A DNA stretch of 64,000 nucleotides from Strigamia acuminata (GCA_949358305.1 OX442317.1:11598186-11662185); one strand, 5' to 3'. Counted from the first letter of the stretch, positions 10,233 to 21,008 are shown. Program-made: numbers and translations. Notes: a model not told the origin generated them from the sequence alone.

Positions 10233-10505
10233 ATGAACGTGCTGAATATTATTCTAGTTATCCTGAGTTCCACCGTTATTTTTCACATAATGTTTTATAA
10301 ATCACGGTTTACCTCCAAACAATATGATTCTATTTTAAGAAATACTCAAGGTTGGTTCGAATCGGATATTTTTAAAGACGCCTATGCTGACCGACTACGA
10401 AAATGTTGGACAAACAAATATAAATACATAGAAGATATATTTGAATTGCAAAATAAAAGCAAACTTTATGAAATATTTAATAGTTGTTTCGAACCGCAAA
10501 CGTAA
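10233..10505 (+). CDS. Small N-terminally anchored protein (90 aa)
   Basis: The ATG follows a TTCTTAAAAAAA leader. Residues about 4-22 are one hydrophobic helix (VLNIILVILSSTVIFHIMF), followed by a basic and aromatic soluble tail with two Cys. The last 29 bases overlap the 3' end of the gene on the other strand (10477-10776), whose product has a C-terminal anchor. No family recognised. Confidence 0.65.
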   Translation: MNVLNIILVILSSTVIFHIMFYKSRFTSKQYDSILRNTQGWFESDIFKDAYADRLRKCWTNKYKYIEDIFELQNKSKLYEIFNSCFEPQT

Positions 10506-10776
10506 ATCCAATCGTTGAAATTAATAAATATACAATATACTGAAAAAATTTGTTTTTGTCGTAGTTTTTTAAATTACTTGGTGGTTCCACTTGCAGATTA
10601 TGTCGCATTTCTGCTAGAACATTGAAATGGTGTTTTATACAGTCCCAATTGTGTATATTGCTTTCCGAACATTTTGCTACAATGTTAGAATATTCACTAA
10701 TATCATTGCTGTATGTTTTATATATATCTCGTGATTGAATCCACTGGCGTTTCGAATTTGATATTTTTTGATCCAT
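10477..10776 (-). CDS. Small C-terminally anchored protein (99 aa)
   Basis: Minus-strand frame with ATG at 10776. The N-terminal 75 residues are soluble and hydrophilic with two Cys; residues about 78-95 (FFQYIVYLLISTIGFTFAV) form one C-terminal hydrophobic helix. It overlaps the gene 10233-10505 tail to tail and is divergent from the paralogue gene at 10834, only 57 bases away. No family recognised; a tail-anchored envelope protein is possible. Confidence 0.6.
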   Translation of the reverse strand: MDQKISNSKRQWIQSRDIYKTYSNDISEYSNIVAKCSESNIHNWDCIKHHFNVLAEMRHNLQVEPPSNLKNYDKNKFFQYIVYLLISTIGFTFAVRNNY

Positions 10777-10833
10777 CTAAACAGTCAATTATAAAAACAA
10801 TATAAGTTATTTTTTTTAAAAAAAAAACTTTTG

Positions 10834-12003
10834 ATGCCAGTATCACGTAATTTCCGTCGAAACAAAAAGTTGCTGGAAACACCAACCAAAACAGAAAAAG
10901 ATAATTTTCTAAAATCTCTTAAACCATTAGTAGAAGTCACTATAGATAATGCACTAAAATTTGGCACAGAAATTTCGAATAAGTGTATGCTAAGCCATAA
11001 GTGGTTATCATTTTCGAGATCTTCAAACGAAATCTTTGAAAAGTATAAATATGAAGCTTCTGTTTTTCCCTCAGTATGCAAAGCATGTCTTGCTATAAAA
11101 TTTGGATTGTTACAGACATTCAAACACACCGTGATTAACTACTGCTCAATAGAGAAATATAGGAGTTTAAACATGAACGAAGGACCGTATCTTCAAGCAT
11201 ATTCGTCATTGTCTCACAAAAAAAAAATAGTTTTCCCTACAACAACAATCATTATACCGTGTGGTTATTTATTATTTGATTTTCTCATGACTGATTCTGC
11301 AAGCTTATTTCTTCACGATCCTGATAAAATTCCGATGTATGAAATAAAAAATGATAAGTACATTTTTAATCCGTTTATTTATGAATACTTTAAAGCATTA
11401 TACCACAAATACAGTTTTCATACAAATATAAATTTATCTTTGATAGAAAAGTTTTTAAATTATAATGTTGGAATCGATGAGCTAGATTTAATGTCTACAT
11501 ATGAAGCTGAAGCGTTGTTAATAGGAGAGCTTGTTCGTCCTAGTACTAATAGTTCAGTGTTTATTCAGAAGGAAGGAAAGGGTGGAAACGACAAACAGTT
11601 TGTAAACAAAGTGTTTAGTTACAACACACATCCAGTTATAAAGGACAAAAATGCCATGATAATTGAAGGATCTGAGCAGCTGTTTTCTTCTGATTTTTGT
11701 ACGTTGATAAGCAACATCGATGAGCTAGAAAAAACTATATACAAACCTTATTTTGAAAATGTTCAAGAAATTACTGGAAAACGTATTATATCTCATTGTA
11801 TACCGAATAAAATATTACAAGACGATGAACCACCCAAAACATTTCGTGAATATAAGTACAATGTGCAATGGGTTTCAAGTGTAGGTTTGGTGGCAACGAA
11901 AGATATATATAATGAAGAAATATTAGTTGGGGATGCTGAAATAAAATTCAAAGACTTCGAACAATTAAATATAAATGCACATAAGAACGCTACCTACTTT
12001 TAA
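10834..12003 (+). CDS. Zinc-binding paralogue family, member 1 (389 aa)
   Basis: The first ATG at 10834 follows a TTTTTTTAAAAAAAAAAC leader. It shares with the genes at 30135, 31774 and 33802 an N-terminal block with a conserved C-x-LSH motif (CMLSH here) and, about 35 residues on, C-x2-C (CKAC) followed by KFGL. It also shares an 'EGPYLxA(Y/F)' block, an 'I(I/L)P(S/C)GxLL' block, a 'YEAEALL' block, and near the C-terminus an 'N-V-x-W..GVGLV.T.DI..E.L' block. It is the most diverged and shortest member: it lacks the first Cys of the others and their C-terminal 'EGR....MC(L/I)YA' tail. Function unknown; a zinc-dependent structural or regulatory role is inferred. Confidence 0.75.
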   Translation: MPVSRNFRRNKKLLETPTKTEKDNFLKSLKPLVEVTIDNALKFGTEISNKCMLSHKWLSFSRSSNEIFEKYKYEASVFPSVCKACLAIKFGLLQTFKHTVINYCSIEKYRSLNMNEGPYLQAYSSLSHKKKIVFPTTTIIIPCGYLLFDFLMTDSASLFLHDPDKIPMYEIKNDKYIFNPFIYEYFKALYHKYSFHTNINLSLIEKFLNYNVGIDELDLMSTYEAEALLIGELVRPSTNSSVFIQKEGKGGNDKQFVNKVFSYNTHPVIKDKNAMIIEGSEQLFSSDFCTLISNIDELEKTIYKPYFENVQEITGKRIISHCIPNKILQDDEPPKTFREYKYNVQWVSSVGLVATKDIYNEEILVGDAEIKFKDFEQLNINAHKNATYF

Positions 12004-12378
12004 TTGCCAGCACTGTTAAATCAGCTGTTATGTTTTTATCTCTATCAGATGTCAGCATTTTTAGTAATTTAATACTCCTCAATTTCCGCCCTTCGAGCTA
12101 CTTCCCTACGCCTTTAAAATTGTCTTTGAGAAAAATGAAGAATTCCATTTTAATTGACTTGTCCAGGTAGTAAATAATTATTTTTAGCACGCACTATCGC
12201 AATTAAATTCACATCTGGTGTTTAGAAAATAAAGTTTGAAGCTGTAATTTGAAGCTGTAAGTAAAAAAAAAACAAATAACAAACGAATTGTATCATTGTA
12301 TTGTGTTTTATTTACTTGCATGAAGCCTTTTAAAAATTAAATTAAAATATAGATAAAGAATAATTAAAATTTAATAAA
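12004..12378. other. AT-rich spacer
   Basis: No gene or element recognised between the paralogue gene and the repeat locus. Confidence 0.4.
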
Positions 12379-13281
12379 ATGAAAAATGAAAAACAATTCT
12401 ACAGAGAAAAGGGCATTCCAGCTTGGACGACCGCACCAAATGGCAATTCTCGTGGCAACGATTGTGACAGTTCTTGTAGTATTCATGATGCCAGTTCTCG
12501 TGGCAGTCTTGGTGCCAGTTTTCGTGGAAGTTATGGTGCCAGTTTTCGTGGGAGTTATGACGCTAGTTCTCGTGGTATTTGCCGGCATGTTGTCAATTCT
12601 CGGGGCAATTATGATGCTAGTTCTCACGGCTTTTACCGGCATGTTGTCAATTCTCGTGGGAGTTACAATGCTAGTTCTTGCGGCATTTACCAGCGTATTT
12701 TCAATTCTCTCGCCCGAGCAGTATTCTATTCGCACGGATTCTCGTGGTCGTATCACGGGTATCTGTATTCAGACTCGAGCTTGGGGAATTCAGTGCCAAT
12801 TCTCGGGGCAGACATGGTGGCAGTTCTCGTAGTTATGGTGCTAGTTCTCATGGCATTCGTGAGAGTTATGGTGCCAGTTTTCGTGGCATTCGTGAGAGTT
12901 ATGGTGCCAGTTTTCGTGAGAGTTATGACGCTAATTCTCGCGGCATTTGCCGGCATGTTGTCAATTCTCAAGGCAATTATGATGCTAGTTGTCACGGCAT
13001 TTACCAGCATGTTGTCAATTCTCTTTCCCGGGCAGTATTCGCACGGATTCTCGTGGTCGTATCAGTATTCAGGCTCGAACTGGAGGAATTCGGTTCCAAT
13101 TCTCGGGGCAGTTATTGTGGCAGTTCTCGTGCTACTCGTAGTTACGCTGCTAGTATTTAGACTCGAGCTGGTCGTAGTCGTGACCGTCGCCGTTTCGGTG
13201 TTCAGTCTCGCGCAGGTCGTGGTCGTCATCGTGTTAGTGATGGCAGTTGTAGTCATGGATTTAATGAAAAAAATTGTTTAA
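12379..13281 (+). pseudogene. Decayed Arg/Ser/Gly-rich repeat protein gene
   Basis: The DNA is built of diverged ~24-base units encoding SRGSYGAS-like repeats, with a larger duplicated block (CRHVVNSRGNYDAS-type) at about 12580-12720 and 12940-13030. The Arg/Ser/Gly reading starts in the frame of the ATG at 12379, moves to another frame near 12725-12800, and to a third from about 12800. It then meets a stop near 13160, beyond which the same frame is strongly basic (RAGRSRDRRRF, then SRAGRGRHRV). This looks like a basic repeat protein broken by indels. The alternative frames are Val-rich or Thr-rich and look like by-products. Small Arg/Ser-rich DNA-condensing proteins occur in baculovirus-like viruses, so a decayed version is possible but unproven. 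The locus is GC-richer than its surroundings. Confidence 0.5.
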
Positions 13282-14498
13282 TAAATAAATGTGTAGTCTT
13301 ATTTGGTTTTGATTTGTTGGGTTTTATTTTCTTTTGAATTCACTTTATTGCAATTGATTGCTCCACAGTAATTCCCATCAGCAGTTTACATTTTCAGCAA
13401 TAAATTATTAAATTCTATTATTCGTGTCGGTAATTCAGTGAATACAGATAGCTAGGTGTGTAAATTATGATGATTTTTAAATAAAAACACAATTTTCAAT
13501 AAACAAAATGCGTTTTGTTCATTGAAATTGTGTTTTTATTTATTTACTTGTGTAAAACATTTAAGACAAAACCAATTCCTCTAAAATTAATAATTAAAGT
13601 AATCAAACACCGTAGCATCATAAACATTAAAAGTTATTAAACAAACCTTTTTTTATTAATAAATTCTCAGATTGTTTTTCTGAGTTTCTAAGCAAAAAGC
13701 AATAATGTAACTGTTGCTTACTATCAAAATGTATTTGATGCACTCAAATGTGTCAGGCGTATGCCATGTCGAGTCCAGCCCTAAAGACAGTGGCGCCATC
13801 ATGCGGAGCAACACCCGAAGTAGGGAGTTTCGCTACTTCCCTTCTACTATTATGGTCAAAGGGTAGAATGGACAAAATGGCGGCCGTTTAAAAACTTTTC
13901 TATTTTTATTCAAAATAGAATTCAACTTACTCGTTAATTTTATGTCATCCTTGTAAGTGGTTGTGGTTGTGGTTGTGGTTTAATAAAAATTAAAAATTAA
14001 TAAATTATTGTACTTTGATTTCTTAAATTTTTGCTGATTTTCTTAATTTCCAAAACATAAAGTTAATCAAACATTTGAAATTACTAAATAGAAAGTTGAT
14101 ACGAATGCTGCTTCAAATTGCGCATGTGCAACAGTTAGATTTTCGAAAATTTCTAGTCGTCATTCAACGTTTAAATATGATTGACTAGATTTCTGATAAT
14201 TAAGGTTTTGAAATCTATTTAAAAATGAATAGTAGCCAAAAGTTCCTCTTTTTTTTTTATTTTTTTAATGGTACATGATTTTTTGAAGTTAACAAATACC
14301 AATGTATTTATATCATTGGCAATCAAGTAGTTATACAATCCGATATAATAATGTTTCTTTGTATGTTGTATACAATACATCTAAAGAAGTTTCACTTAAG
14401 CAATCATCAAACAAAAGTAGGATTTATAATAACTACTACCCTTATACCCAGTTTAATAGTGTATTATAAGTGTATATATAAGTGTATAAGTGTAAGTA
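13282..14498. other. Gene-free stretch with a 60-bp hairpin
   Basis: No supported gene. Contains an inverted repeat at about 13479-13542 and a short GTGGTT run near 13960-13980. At 14455-14500 there is a GTGTATAA-rich low-complexity run leading into the inverted-repeat element at 14499. Confidence 0.5.
13479..13542. repeat. Imperfect palindrome
   Basis: AAATAAAAACACAATTTTCA and its near reverse complement flank a short centre around ATGCGTTTTG; each arm is about 28 bases with one or two mismatches. It may be a transcript-end structure or a small foldback element. Confidence 0.6.
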
Positions 14499-14851
14499 TA
14501 CCGTATATCTTCCATTTGTCCGCGGGTCTCTATTTGCACGCGGACCACGATTAACGAGGTTGAGAAAAAATCGCCGATGCATATAGCGCGCGGACCTCGA
14601 ACAACGCGCGGGACAAAACGTTTTGCATACGTTTCGGCGTAAAGTACCGAAACGTATGGAAACGTTTTATTTGTCACCCTGTTGCGGTTTTTTGTTCATA
14701 TACGTTGAAAAAACTCAGCATCAGCCAATTGGCCAGTGCTGTGTTTTTTGAACGTGTAAATAACCCGCTCCGTCGGTTAGTGCTCGATTAGCGCGCGGAC
14801 AAATTTTTTGGTGCATATAGCTCACGGGGTGCTAATGGAAGATACACGGTG
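14499..14851. mobile_element. MITE with TA-flanked inverted termini
   Basis: The left end TACCGTATATCTTCCATT is matched by the reverse complement of the right end (CACCGTGTATCTTCCATT), and both are bounded by TA dinucleotides at 14497 and 14852. This is typical of Tc1/mariner/pogo-type non-autonomous elements. The interior is CG-rich with repeated GCGCGCGGAC-like blocks and has no transposase. Confidence 0.65.
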
Positions 14852-14871
14852 TATGTGTATATATTCAAGGC

Positions 14872-15055
14872 AGTACCAAAACCCAAAAACCAAAAACCCA
14901 AAACCAAAACCCAAAACCCAAAATCAAAACCAAAACCAAAACCAAACCCAAAACCAAACCCAAACCCCAAACCAAAAACCCAAACCAAAACCAAAAACCC
15001 AAAATCAAAACCAAAACCAAAAACCCCAAACCAAAAACCAAAACCAAAATCTTAA
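14872..15055. repeat. CCAAAA/CCCAAAA low-complexity repeat
   Basis: Irregular run of AAACC, CCAAAA and CCCAAAA units for about 180 bases. It stays open in several frames on both strands, giving Lys/Pro/Asn or Gly/Phe strings that are not genes. The unit is irregular and does not match the common telomere repeats. Confidence 0.8.
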
Positions 15056-15202
15056 TAATAATCCAGAAAAAAAGAAATAATGTTGACAGAATATGGACAG
15101 TGGTCAATCAGTCGTCTCCGTGGTCAATCAGTCGTATATCACTGCTCTCTTTTAGTATCATCTAAAAGATAGATGATAGTAGATGATAGTGTAAATAAAA
15201 AG

Positions 15203-15649
15203 TCAATATAATGATCTGCTTACATTTTTCTGTTTTGGTGGTGGTGACATCGGATCGACGTCTTCGCTAGTGCTCTGACTGCTGTCGCCTGATTCCATTT
15301 CAAATATCATGTCATCTCCTGTCTTCGCCTGAATTTGTCTTGGACGACGTTTGACTTCTATAGTTAGAAGACATTTGCCGATAATATTTGGATCTTGTGG
15401 CTTATTCTTCTTTACTACTCCTTCGGCTTTACAATTATCGCAAAAAATGCAATATTCTCCTTCTGCAGGTGATATCATATACGTATATCCTTTACATACG
15501 TAACAAGGAATTTCCGTATCATCTGGATTCCTTCCAAGTTTTTTGTATGTTTGTGCTATTAAATCCATGGGCTCAATTTCCAGCAAGTCTCTTTCAGCTT
15601 CACCTTCATTTTCAGTTTGTGTATTTTCTAGAATGGATGTAGTGGCCAT
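15203..15649 (-). CDS. Zinc-ribbon-like protein or first exon of a host gene
   Basis: Minus-strand frame from ATG at 15649. Residues about 49-75 contain C-x2-C and, 17 residues on, C-x2-C-x2-C (CYVCKG ... CIFCDNCKAEG), which suggests a zinc ribbon. The N- and C-terminal parts are acidic and Ser-rich. Base composition is higher in GC than the virus-type genes. A good splice donor (AAAAAT|GTAAGC) lies at 15224/15223, 18 bases before the stop, so the apparent C-terminus may be intron read-through and the gene may continue leftward in exons I cannot find. No family recognised. Confidence 0.5.
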   Translation of the reverse strand: MATTSILENTQTENEGEAERDLLEIEPMDLIAQTYKKLGRNPDDTEIPCYVCKGYTYMISPAEGEYCIFCDNCKAEGVVKKNKPQDPNIIGKCLLTIEVKRRPRQIQAKTGDDMIFEMESGDSSQSTSEDVDPMSPPPKQKNVSRSLY

Positions 15650-16085
15650 ATCAAGAATATCTGTGTGAACGCAGATCAGCCAAAGCTTGTGAACTAAAAG
15701 TCAGATCGTCCTATTTATACAATTTGAACCTCTACTTTAATTATTTTATATTTTTAAAAAGAACATTCAAAAATCCATACAAATTGAATGCAAATCTAAA
15801 TGAATTTCTTTTTAAGAAAAAAAAGAAAAAAAATTTGTGAAACTATGATCTCACTTGTCTGTAATTAAAAACATGTTTCAATTTTTATTTTTATTTCATT
15901 TCAAATTTAAAAAGAAAATAATAATTTATTAACATTTGAAATGAAATAAATTAATTATCTGCTAATAAAATTATTACATAACAGATCGCTATATAACTAA
16001 AAGCAACGTTATTTTTTAATCACAAAAATCTTTTATCTACAGTTTTTTTCACTAAATATACCTCGTATAAGTTAAATTTAAAAGT
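15650..16085. promoter_or_regulatory. AT-rich upstream region of the reductase gene
   Basis: Over 75% AT, with poly-A and poly-T runs and no frame. It separates two divergent genes and ends in ATAAGTTAAATTTAAAAGT just before the reductase ATG. It presumably holds the reductase promoter; no specific site can be assigned. Confidence 0.35.
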
Positions 16086-18404
16086 ATGGACGGCAAAGAA
16101 CTAAATGCAAGTATATTAAAAAGGGATGGTCGAAAAGAAGCATTCAGCCTGGCTAAAATATTTAAACGAATAGAAAAACAGTGTAAGAAGTTAGACACTC
16201 CGTTTATTGACGTAAAAAAAATGGTACATTTGATAAGCCATGATGTTTACAACAATCAACCGTCTAGCGATTTAGATGATGCAATGGCAAGAAAATTATC
16301 TTACTTTATCGATGATCATCCAGATTATGACAAGCTCTCTGTGCGAGTCGCAATTACAAAATTACACAAGTATACATCTGAGTCGTTCAGTGACACCATG
16401 CAAGAATTAATAAATGCTAAAATTATCGATGAAACAATGGGTGTCAAGTTGCATGAAATAAATTCGAAGTATGGTGATCTGTCTAAAATTATTGATCACA
16501 GCAGAGATTATGACTTTACGTATTTTGGATTGGAGACAATGAAACAGTTGTATTTATTGAGAATTCAAGGCAAGATAATGGAAAGACCTCAGTACATGTT
16601 TATGAGAGTGGCCCTGTTTCTCCATTACGACAATTATGACGCGTTAATAGAAACTTATGATTCTTTATCAAAAAAAAATTATATACACGGCTCGCCCACT
16701 ATGAGTAATTCAGGAACGATAACCTCACAGCTGTCTAGCTGTTTTCTTTTGAGTATTCCACCTTTTTCTGTAGGTAATTTTATGAAAACCATGACACAAT
16801 GCATAGAAATAAATAGACGAACTGGTGGAATAGGGATAAATTTTAACAATATTCCAAGCGACAAATTTATAAGTTGCGTCAAAATAGCAAACGAGTGTTT
16901 GAATCTTGGAAACTCGTGTACGCGGAAACGTGCAGGTGGTATCGCTATTTATATCGAACCATGGCACGCAAACATAATGGAATTTTTGCAGTTCAAGAGA
17001 CAAACGGGGAAGGACGAATTACGAGCACGTGATATCTTTTACGGATTATGGGTGCCTGATCTTTTTATGAAAAGAGTATTTCATGATGAAATGTGGACAC
17101 TATTTGATCCACGTAACAAACGAGTCATAAAACTCAGTAAATCTTACGGATCACAATTTGAAGAATTATACGAGGCGATGGAAATCAATAATAAATATGT
17201 GTATGAAACAATTAAAGCTCGTGATATTTGGAGATCAATAATAACGTCGCAGATAGAAACTGGTGGGCCATATATGTTGTACAAAGACACATGTAACAAA
17301 TTTAACATGCAAAGTTATTTGGGTGTCATACGAAATTCGAATCTGTGCACGGAAATTATAGAATACTCATCGTTTAATTCCATAGCAATGTGCAATTTGG
17401 CTTCGATATCTTTACCTAGATGTATAATTAATGGGAAATTTGACTATCAGAAGCTTTCTGAAATCACGAAATTAGTCACTAGAAATTTAAACAAAGTAAT
17501 AGATAAAAACAAATATTTATTCAAGGAAGCACACAATTCTAATATGGACAATCGACCTATTGGAATAGGTGTACAGGGTTTGGCTGATGTATTTGCAGAG
17601 CTGGAAATACCATTTGAAAGTGAATTAGCTAAAACATTAAACAAAAATATTTTTGAAACAATGTATTCCTCTGCAATTGCGGAAAGCTGTAAAATTGCCG
17701 GTAAACAATCACCCTTTGTGAACTTCCATCGATCCAAGTATTACGATGGAATCTTACACCATGATCAATGGGAAAACTTAGACAGTATGTTTGACGACGA
17801 TACGTGGTCAGACATAAGGGAGGACATCAAATTACACGGAATAATAAATAGTTTATTAATTACTGTAATGCCAACTGCGACCACATCCCAAGTGCTGGGT
17901 AACAATGAGTCAATAGAACCTTATACTGCCAATTTATACTTGAGAAGAACGCAAGTAGGCGAATTTAAAATTGTGAACCGCCACCTCGTCAAAATGTTAG
18001 CGAATAAAAATTTGTGGAATAAAAACACAGTAAATGATATCCTACAACATGGAGGTTCAATACAAAATATAGAATATATCCCAGAAACAATCAAATCTAT
18101 CTTTAAAACTGTGTGGGAAATTCCACATAAGGTTATCATTGACATGGCTGCAGATAGGGCTTCATACGTAGACCAAAGTCAATCGTTAAATATACATATA
18201 GCTAATCCATCTTCCAATACTTTAACTAATATTCATTTTTATTCCTGGAGCAAGAATTTGAAAACAGGAATGTATTATTTGCGAACAAATCCGGAAGTAA
18301 AATGTACAGCATTCACGCTCCCCACATCATCTGGAGGCCAACATGAAAAAGTTGCAAGTGAAATCATTGTTTCTGATCCGGTTGTGTGTAATTCGTGCTC
18401 ATAA
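16086..18404 (+). CDS. Ribonucleoside-diphosphate reductase large subunit
   Basis: Class I R1 subunit, which reduces ribonucleotides to deoxyribonucleotides together with a small radical-bearing subunit. An ATP-cone-like start is present (KRDGRKEAF near residue 13). The redox pair is Cys219 (LSSCFLL) and Cys436 (MCNLAS); the radical site is Asn419-Leu-Cys421-Thr-Glu423. The phosphate-binding MPTATTSQ block lies near residue 597, the radical-transfer Tyr730-Tyr731 in MYYLRTNP, and the C-terminal redox pair is Cys768-x2-Cys771. Positions closely follow the eukaryotic/viral type, and 772 residues is normal length. One intact intronless exon fits a viral gene. The small subunit gene is not in this window. 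It would supply dNTPs for viral DNA synthesis by the polymerase at 25691. Confidence 0.97.
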   Translation: MDGKELNASILKRDGRKEAFSLAKIFKRIEKQCKKLDTPFIDVKKMVHLISHDVYNNQPSSDLDDAMARKLSYFIDDHPDYDKLSVRVAITKLHKYTSESFSDTMQELINAKIIDETMGVKLHEINSKYGDLSKIIDHSRDYDFTYFGLETMKQLYLLRIQGKIMERPQYMFMRVALFLHYDNYDALIETYDSLSKKNYIHGSPTMSNSGTITSQLSSCFLLSIPPFSVGNFMKTMTQCIEINRRTGGIGINFNNIPSDKFISCVKIANECLNLGNSCTRKRAGGIAIYIEPWHANIMEFLQFKRQTGKDELRARDIFYGLWVPDLFMKRVFHDEMWTLFDPRNKRVIKLSKSYGSQFEELYEAMEINNKYVYETIKARDIWRSIITSQIETGGPYMLYKDTCNKFNMQSYLGVIRNSNLCTEIIEYSSFNSIAMCNLASISLPRCIINGKFDYQKLSEITKLVTRNLNKVIDKNKYLFKEAHNSNMDNRPIGIGVQGLADVFAELEIPFESELAKTLNKNIFETMYSSAIAESCKIAGKQSPFVNFHRSKYYDGILHHDQWENLDSMFDDDTWSDIREDIKLHGIINSLLITVMPTATTSQVLGNNESIEPYTANLYLRRTQVGEFKIVNRHLVKMLANKNLWNKNTVNDILQHGGSIQNIEYIPETIKSIFKTVWEIPHKVIIDMAADRASYVDQSQSLNIHIANPSSNTLTNIHFYSWSKNLKTGMYYLRTNPEVKCTAFTLPTSSGGQHEKVASEIIVSDPVVCNSCS

Positions 18405-19249
18405 ATAAGATCGGTAGATTATAGATACTCTAAAAGCCACACATCACCAAATACGTGAAAATATTTCTCACCACAATCATCATTTACATTGATTTCGAGG
18501 GTATCAAAGATTTTGATTGACTTGGAGTCTCCAACCCTTATCATATAGAATAATTTAAAAAAAAATGTAGACTTTTTGATAATTGTTTTATAAATGTACT
18601 ACATAGTAAGAGTTTGTCAACATTTTCAATATTTATGTATGTTTAAACAATACCAAATTCCTCAGCCTACGTATGTGGGAACCAATATACATTCAGACCA
18701 GACGACCTTTGCTTGTGTTTACCGGAGCTCTGAACTCTGTTTACTTCTTTGAACGATGCTTCAAACTCTTAAGTAAACATCCAACTAGATAAAAACAGAA
18801 TATACGGCATGGATAATGACAATTTTCAAGTTTTCTGTGCTAAAAGCGATGGAATTGAGTTTAATAAAACCGATAAAAATTAATTCGTTTGGAATTAAAT
18901 GTCATTAGCTTTACCTCTTGATGTATTTTCAATGCTGAAAACCGCATCCGATAAGGAAACTTTTAAATTGTCATTATCCATGCTGTACATCCTCTGTTTA
19001 TCTAGTTGGATGTCTAACTTGGTTTTTTGCTGCAGAAAATCGCAGATATTCGTCTCTTTAACTCTTCATACTACATTTGTCAGTATGTTTAAATCAAAAT
19101 GACTTCAAGTTTAACATCAAGTTTATGTTTGTCTACGTACACGCACGTGCAACAAAGGCAAAATTTAAAATGTTTTAATTTTCCAAAAGTAAAATACCGG
19201 TAATGCTGAAAAAAATAAACGCTATGGTATTCTGTATTATCAAGAGCTG

Positions 19250-19263
19250 CCACTAGATGGCGC
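19250..19263 (+). promoter_or_regulatory. CTCF-like core site
   Basis: CCACTAGATGGCGC matches the CTCF core consensus CCASYAGRKGGCRS at every position. Related AGATGGCGC-containing sequences occur on the other strand near 19532, 20417 and 38810 but are imperfect. Whether it is bound is unknown. Confidence 0.4.
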
Positions 19264-21008
19264 AGCATGTACGGTGACACCTGGCGCAGGTGTTTACCTG
19301 TAATGAAATGTTGAATGAATAAAATCACTTTGATGTTGTGGCGAGCATGAACGCAACAAATAGTTGATGGATTGGGGAAAGGACATCGATTCTTGTTGCA
19401 TGATTCGAATTAGAATTTACTAGAAGTTCGCTTCAGAGTTGTCGGTCTTATACACGTGTTTCGGTCGTTAGATTTTAGCAAAGTCCTACTTTTGTAGAGT
19501 CTGAACAGTGAATAAGAGGTTTGAGCGCCTAGCGCCATCTCGTGTTGGGTTCAAGCATCGAGTTTATCTGTACGAATGAAAAATTGGGTTTTTAATATTG
19601 GTTTTCGGTTGGAATTAAATCGCGATAACTTATCTGAATTTGGGTTGGCCTTCAGGTTGAACGTTGCTCGAGTTGTCTTCGGAATAAAGCGAGTTCTTAG
19701 AGCTAAAGGTGAACGCTTAGTAGTTGCTCGGGCGTTAACGTCTGGCTCGACTTGAAGCGTGGACGTTAAATCTTCATGTAAGCCTACCGGAGATGATTAC
19801 TTATTTGCAAACGTGACCGATGTATTGAAGAGTAATTCGAGCTTGATATTTACGTGTATTTTCGAGAGGATTAAGCCGTTTCGTGTTGGAAGCAACCTCG
19901 TTGCTGATCGGCGAGCGGTGACCGGAAACTTGGAGCCGCCATTGCAGGGCGTAGCTGCAACGAGCCTCGTTCTCGTTCAGATGTTAGTTTTGGCATAAAA
20001 GCAGTTTATTCGACTTCGGATTTGCGCATTATTTATTTCGGGACCCGTAGTGGACTTAATTATTTAGATATTCGCGGGTTATACGTTTAGTTCGTACTCA
20101 CTATTTATTATTTCGGTGATCACGTGACTAGAGACATGTTGGTTCCACCGAGTTCTGGTTTTAGTGTGTCCTCGGTTCTTACTTGAAATTATTCAGATTA
20201 AAGCATTTCGAGTTTGCGTCGCTTTAATAAAGTGTTATATGAGTGCATCGGATGATAAAGTTAAGGGACTGATTTATTCGTTAAGAATAATGCATTTATG
20301 TTTAAGAGTTTGAGTCGTTTCGGGGATTTTGAGTTAAGACTTGTTGAAAACGTTACCACTCCACTTGTTCTTCAGATGACGTATTTTTTCATTAGCGCGC
20401 GCGAGTTTTGAAGTAGGCGCCATCTTGTCGTTCTCTTTCCGATTTCTCCCAAGTCTTTTGAGACGTCTTGCGATGAGGTTTCTTGCCAAGAAGCGTCACC
20501 TGAGCCATTTGAGACGGACCGGGCATAACGAGTTACAGGAAGCATCGAGAGAGATGAAATTGCAGATGGCCGAGTATTTTGATCCGACCAAACTCGATCG
20601 CGCAGTGATTGGCACGAGTCTTTATTTTACGTTTTGCTGTAGTCCAAAGACGGTCGCGATCACCTGTTGCTGGAAACAATGTAGTGCATCGCTTGTAAGG
20701 CGTCGTCCTTGATTTACTTAAGCCTGAAAGCTAAACACGACTAACGCTGGCATTTTCAATGTACTAATCTTATTTATTTCAATATTAAATTTAAAAAAAA
20801 GCTGAAAAATAAACTGCAGGCTAATTTAATAATTTATTTATTTGACTTGCATTATAAAACGCTAGAAATAATTAACGCTGGGAAAAGAAAGTTGGTAAAA
20901 AAAAAAAGCTGAAATTAAAAAAATTAAAAAAAAAACAAATATAAATAATACTCCGTATTACAAAAACGATAGAACACCAGCACTTAAAAACGCTGACTAC
21001 TCCTTGGT

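Noticed and set aside
12386-13256. Val-rich hydrophobic and Thr-rich frames across the repeat locus
   Set aside because: They are by-products of the SRGSYGAS-type repeat read in other frames or on the other strand.
14788-15107. Gly/Phe-rich and Lys/Pro/Asn-rich frames at the CCAAAA repeat
   Set aside because: Low-complexity repeat open in several frames; no gene-like flanks. It is also not regular enough to be a telomere array.
20425-20712. 95-residue frame as a host gene
   Set aside because: Starts with TTG, has no domain, and no convincing splice context was found.
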